This document shows, one piece after another, positions 60,174-64,000 of a stretch of DNA of 64,000 nucleotides. Under the pieces are notes generated by a model that ran no database searches, had not been told where the DNA came from, and saw nothing but the letters and a program-made list of their open reading frames with translations. The DNA is from Trileptium ribeirensis (taxonomy: Eukaryota > Nematoda > Enoplea > Enoplida > Thoracostomopsidae). The stretch lies in contig JASANE010029459.1 in NCBI GenBank assembly GCA_030248225.1, forward strand, positions 124,001 to 188,000. The letters are read 5' to 3'. Both the position numbers and the translations under genes were made by a program. Every line of letters begins with the position of its first letter. Position 1 is the first letter of the stretch.

Positions 60174-60427
60174 TTAACCCGTTAACAGCCGAGCTAGTTT
60201 GTATATCATACAATGCTCGACAAAGTCGAGCCGGCGTCATGGATCGAACCTCGAAGGCGTGGGTGTGAACGGAGTATGCAAACCACTCAGCTATATGAGA
60301 GCTGTTGCATGCGTTATTAAGCAACCTCGTAAAGTTAGCGAATAACAACGAACGTGCAAACATGCGAGTACAATGCGTTGCAATACGCAATGATTTCAAT
60401 TGGCAGAATTGGGCATGAATGGGTTGA
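60174..60427. mobile_element. TTAA-type element with tRNA-like core (copy 2, decayed)
   Basis: TTAA at 60,174-60,177 is followed by CCCGTTAACAGCC. The right end (reverse complement) is CCCATTCATGCCC, then TTGA, probably a mutated TTAA. The interior aligns with copy 1 (tagcgaataacaacgaacgt versus gagcgaataacaacgcacgt) and carries the same tRNA-like promoter. The ends match each other at only about 8 of 13 bases, so it is older than copy 1. Confidence 0.65.
60225..60305 (-). promoter_or_regulatory. tRNA-like Pol III promoter inside the second TTAA element
   Basis: On the minus strand TAGCTGAGTGG fits the A box and GGTTCGATCCA nearly fits the B box, at tRNA-like spacing. The rest does not fold as a normal tRNA. 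Confidence 0.62.
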
Positions 60428-61576
60428 AGTACAGTATACAATATTCACTGAAGGAAGTTAGCTTTCACAATTTGTGTTAATCGAAAACATGTAATATTTT
60501 TGTAACTGTGTAAAACTCCAACTTTGAAACAACTTAGGTAGAACATTTGGCACCGTATTTAAAAGTCGAGTGAGAGAACGTCTCTCGCTCTGTATAAGAA
60601 AAGATGAGCAAATTTAATGAAAAATTAGGCAACTAGACATTGTAAACACACAGTTATGTTCCATGTGTTTGCAATTTATAGTATTGTAATAGTTGTGTAA
60701 TTTATGTAGCCAAAATGAAAACAAACAGTAAGCATACACTAAACTAGTTGCTATTTTTTTAGTCTTGGAAAAATATAATAGCGGCCAAGCGATACAATGT
60801 GTAACAAGCTGCCACACCGATAGCTGAGCAAATAACAGGTGCATAATGGGTTTTTGAGCAAAAAATGAGAACCAATTCCTGTTTCGCGTATAATTTTTAA
60901 AACGCCGTTACTTTGTAAACAACATTTTTGACAAAATTTAATAAGACATATTACATATACATATTTTGCCATATTTAATAATACTGAACGATATGTTTCT
61001 CCAAAAGTGGTTCTTATTGATATAACGCTTGAAAACTATATTTGACTCGAGACAGGACCGCAAATCTAATGAAATAAAACAGGAAATATAAAAATTGCGT
61101 AAATATCATTCGTTACACTTTAGATTAAGGGTAAGATGCTAACATTACAGTTAAAAACCCTTGAAAAATAAAATACTAAAACAGTTTCACACGTCAATTT
61201 AAGTTAATTTGAGCTTTCTGAACGCAAAAATCCTAGTTTATACTAATCCTTTCATTCATATATTAACACATTCGTTGCAGCGTACATTGTAATAGCCCAC
61301 GTTTTTGCAGAAACTTCTAAAGTCAATTGAAAATGAGCATTACGACAGCGCCCAGTCGATGGAGCCTGGTCTGGGTACACAATTTGTTGCGTTGTAATTA
61401 ATGAAATATTTGCTTGTCATTGGTGTCATAACGCTCAACCTGTAGTCTGGGACAAAATTTCACCGTACTTCGAAAACACATCGAAAATTCAAGCGAACGG
61501 GGTTAAAGAATTTAACTAAGATTAGTTTTCAACTTGGTATAAGCGTGGTACCAGCCTAAACCATACTGAATTGAAT
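60428..61576. other. No recognisable feature
   Basis: AT-rich, nothing supportable. Confidence 0.5.
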
Positions 61577-61943
61577 TTGTATTAAATTAGTGACACAATT
61601 GTTATTCTTGGCAGTGTTAACTGTTAGCGTGCTCGGATGGGATTGGGGACAAGGTACAGAATATTTAGTTAAATCAGGCTTCCGATCTTTCGTCGATCTC
61701 GTCCCAGCAGACCCGATCCGAGTACGTTTCAGTCAGTATATTATTGCAACATTATATTGTGGCTATTTTTATGGTGCCTATTTCGTTTTATATATAGCCC
61801 ATGCCGTGAACCGTCTCAATACACGTAGTTGTACTGGGACCACTTGTGTGCCCCGATGGATCCCAGCTGCACCGCCATTTTCCACTATGGTGCTCAGACG
61901 GCACCGGCTTCACCTACGCCTCGGTGAACCGCTGGTTCACTGA
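61577..61943 (+). other. Exon-like segment, candidate secreted-protein exons
   Basis: An open plus frame begins with a hydrophobic stretch (QLLFLAVLTVSVLGWDWGQG) but has no ATG; the nominal start is GTG and an AG precedes it. A textbook donor (GTACGT at 61,721) and acceptor (ttatatatag, ending about 61,796) bound a possible 76-bp intron. The GC-rich part 61,797-61,950 is open in several frames, one with YWDHLCAPMDPSC. The gene structure cannot be fixed, and the frames are not simply compatible across that intron. Confidence 0.25.
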
Positions 61944-62509
61944 AAGGAACCGGTTAGCTTAGTAGGCCGCCAGCTAGTTAAAATGGATATATGTGTACAT
62001 AAATCATAATTGCTAACATAAGAACTGTTAATACTACCCAATTTTATTGTCCGAATGAATGGTTATTTTTTAAGTTAAGGCTTAAATAACATCGTTATAA
62101 AGAACTGAAGCAACATTGCTACCTGGAATTATTTGGCAGATTCCATGCTATTTCGAATCGGATGCAGTGTGAAAACTCTATATATAACAATCGTGCAAAT
62201 CCGGTCGGATCCAATGTGAACACGGCATAAACATTGCTCGCCTGCTGTCATACCACTCGCTGTGCTCTCGTGTGTTTACTGTTCTTCTAGCAAGTAAACT
62301 TTAAAACAAAGCCTTTAAAGTTATCGTGACAGGTACCAGAGACATTTATTTAAGCCGTATATTCATACATAAGCAAACTGTGGAGTCTCTGCCGATGGGG
62401 TAGCAATATTCGTATTATTTCTACTGTAAATTGCGTAATATATATTCTAAAACCTGTAATAACAGCACATAAGTGTATTAAAAATGAATGAAAAACACCA
62501 CGCTGTAAT
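61944..62509. other. No convincing gene
   Basis: 62,140-62,230 contains a partly inverted phrase (cgaatcggatgcagtgtgaa / ggtcggatccaatgtgaaca), perhaps a MITE remnant. Confidence 0.35.
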
Positions 62510-62860
62510 ACTGTCACCCCCCCAGAAGTATCGTACCCCTTCGCGCGATACGTGCGCCTACCCCACCTGGTGCCCAACGCGCCAACCGATCTTCATCCGG
62601 TAACCCTCGGCACCGCAGAGTTTCGCGAGAATTTGGAAACATTAAGGAAACTTGGGAGACACTAGCAAAAATTGCTGAAGATTAACAGAAATGGCGAAAA
62701 TTGAGCGAAATTGGCAAAATTACAAACTTCTACAAATTTTGAACTCCGATCTGCCATACAACCCTCGCCAACCGGCTGACTCCGTTGCAGGCCCAAGATA
62801 GACATCTCGCCCCTGAGGCACTGGAGGCCATACCCTCAAACCTCGCACCTTGGCCAATTC
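62510..62860. repeat. Dispersed repeat family, copy 4 (diverged)
   Basis: A GC-rich start, then a long tail of gcgaaattggcaaaattac words, then a second GC-rich block with gccataccctcaaacctcgc. The last phrase also resembles gtgccatacctcaaacccca of the 357-bp satellite, so the two families may share sequence. Confidence 0.45.
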
Positions 62861-62965
62861 ATGGTTAAAAATCCCGTAAGAACATTGGATCGCTGTTGTA
62901 AAGCTGTGAATGCACGTAACAACATTCGATCGTAACTAATAGAACAAAACAACATTAGTAACAAT

Positions 62966-63196
62966 GTGACATTCAAGCAATTACGCGTCACAGCGTACCA
63001 AGGTTGTTACGCTGAACCCGCTTTGCGCAACTCACGAAGGCTGTTACATGCTATCGAATATAAAGTTTCCATATACAAGTGTGTATGCTGTCGATGGTCA
63101 CATTCCTATGAAAGACGCATGAATTCACTTATAAGACGTGCAAAATCCCAACACAACAAAAATGTTAATAATATTGGTGTTCGTTTTAATAATTAA
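62966..63196 (+). other. Open frame of 76 codons, candidate exon
   Basis: GTG-initiated plus frame with a basic, Cys-containing composition (YKCVCCRWSHSYERRMNSLI). No ATG at its head and no recognised domain. Listed because composition differs from neighbouring noise; weak. Confidence 0.18.
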
Positions 63197-63426
63197 CCCA
63201 TATTTAAAATAAGACTGCTGCGGATTTGAAGCATGCCAGAAACATAATGACATGCATTGCTTTGATATTATTGGGTTTCTAAGACTTTCAAAAGGATCAC
63301 GAAGTTAAAAAATTCCAACATTTCTTGATTTGTTGATCGGCGACATGCTTAGGTGCGCACGAATTTCGTTCACAGCACTGTGCTAAAAATACAGTTGTAC
63401 GTAATTCAATGAAGTACAGTTATATA

Positions 63427-63546
63427 GTACACATTGCAATTAAGGGACACCTTCAGTGACACCGTATGTATTTAAGGGACATACAAGTACACATTGCAAT
63501 TAAGGGACACCTTCAGTGACACCGTATGTATTTAAGGGACATACAA
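63427..63546. repeat. Perfect 60-bp tandem duplication with aagggac motifs
   Basis: 63,427-63,486 and 63,487-63,546 appear identical. Each holds two copies of taagggaca/c. Confidence 0.95.
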
Positions 63547-63580
63547 TTTAAAACCTCTCTAGCTAAATAAATATCAAACG

Positions 63581-64000
63581 TACAACACTAAAGTTTGCAC
63601 GATTGGAAAGCGTATATACTAGGCTCTGTTTGTACCAACTCTCAGATGTTTAAATTTTTTCTATAGTGAAATATATTTGCATTAATATTTTGTCCCTTAT
63701 TTCCCCAAAATAGGGTTAAAACTACTAAAAGTTTACTAGTGTCCCTTAATACCATATATCCCTTAATACCATATGTCCCTTAATACCAATGTTTACTATA
63801 TATAGTACACATTGGTATTAAGGGACATATTGTATTAAGGGACACTAGTAACTTTTAGTAGTTTTAACCCTATTTTGGGGAAATAAGGGACAAACTATTA
63901 ATGCAAATATATTTCACTATAGAAAAAATATAAACATCTGAGTCAGTACAAACAGAGCCTAGTATATACGCTTTCCAATAGTGCAAACTTTAGTGTTGTA
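63581..64000. mobile_element. Large palindromic element (about 200-220 bp arms), cut by window end
   Basis: 63,581-63,800 pairs with 63,801-64,000 around actatatatagt. The outermost visible pair is tacaacacta / tagtgttgta at the very window edge, so the arms may extend further. The left arm has one extra cccttaataccatat unit. Both arms carry repeated ttaagggaca motifs, shared with the 60-bp duplication just outside. Arms are close to identical. Confidence 0.85.

Overview
The window looks like repeat-rich, AT-rich nuclear DNA from an invertebrate animal. There are no operons, ribosome-binding sites or dense ORFs. Instead there are satellites, long inverted repeats, DNA-transposon derivatives, a decayed Ty3/gypsy-type retroelement, and a few short secreted-protein ORFs or exon-like pieces with candidate introns of only about 40-60 bp. 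A nematode-like genome would fit the very short candidate introns and the Gly/Arg-rich secreted proteins, but the sequence alone does not settle the taxon. Some stretches, especially 16.4-18.8 kb, carry homopolymer runs and indels that resemble unpolished long-read consensus.

Layout. 1-279: 52-bp satellite. 0.28-5.4 kb: mostly unannotatable, with a GC-rich exon-like island and some diverged repeats. 5.4-8.1 kb: AT-rich quasi-repeats, a 36-bp array and a purine-rich tract. 8.1-12 kb: a long-period repeat array that flips orientation near 10.19 kb. 12.4-32.4 kb: one repeat module present three times in head/tail inverted order (A forward, B reverse, C forward). Each copy has a 3.8-4.3 kb non-repetitive part and a 120-bp satellite. 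32.4-36.1 kb: a dispersed-repeat copy, a secreted Gly/Arg-rich protein gene, a 357-bp satellite, and a TTAA-flanked element with a tRNA-like Pol III promoter. 37.5-43 kb: a small MITE and two adjacent satellites (42 bp and 84 bp) that share one palindromic core. 43.7-47.4 kb: a decayed LTR retroelement. 48-51 kb: hairpin, a transmembrane exon, a signal-peptide ORF, other exon-like pieces and a 45-bp array. 54-57 kb: a second secreted Gly/Arg-rich gene, a fold-back element and more dispersed-repeat copies. 57,991-59,154: a Merlin-type element with 312-bp inverted repeats and an 8-bp target duplication. 60.2 kb: second TTAA element with a tRNA-like core. 63.4-64 kb: the start of a large inverted-repeat element, cut by the window edge.

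The best-supported protein genes are the two minus-strand genes at 33.0-33.6 and 54.6-55.1 kb. They share a signal peptide, a mature N-terminus beginning KGGRGGG, a short Gly/Ala hydrophobic segment followed by RPYYY, and a hydrophobic C-terminal tail. This architecture resembles vertebrate Shadoo. They are paralogues of each other. Whether they are true Shadoo relatives or convergent Gly-rich secreted proteins cannot be decided here. The other strong results are structural: the Merlin derivative, the TTAA/tRNA-like composite elements, the shared-palindrome satellites and the 20-kb inverted module.
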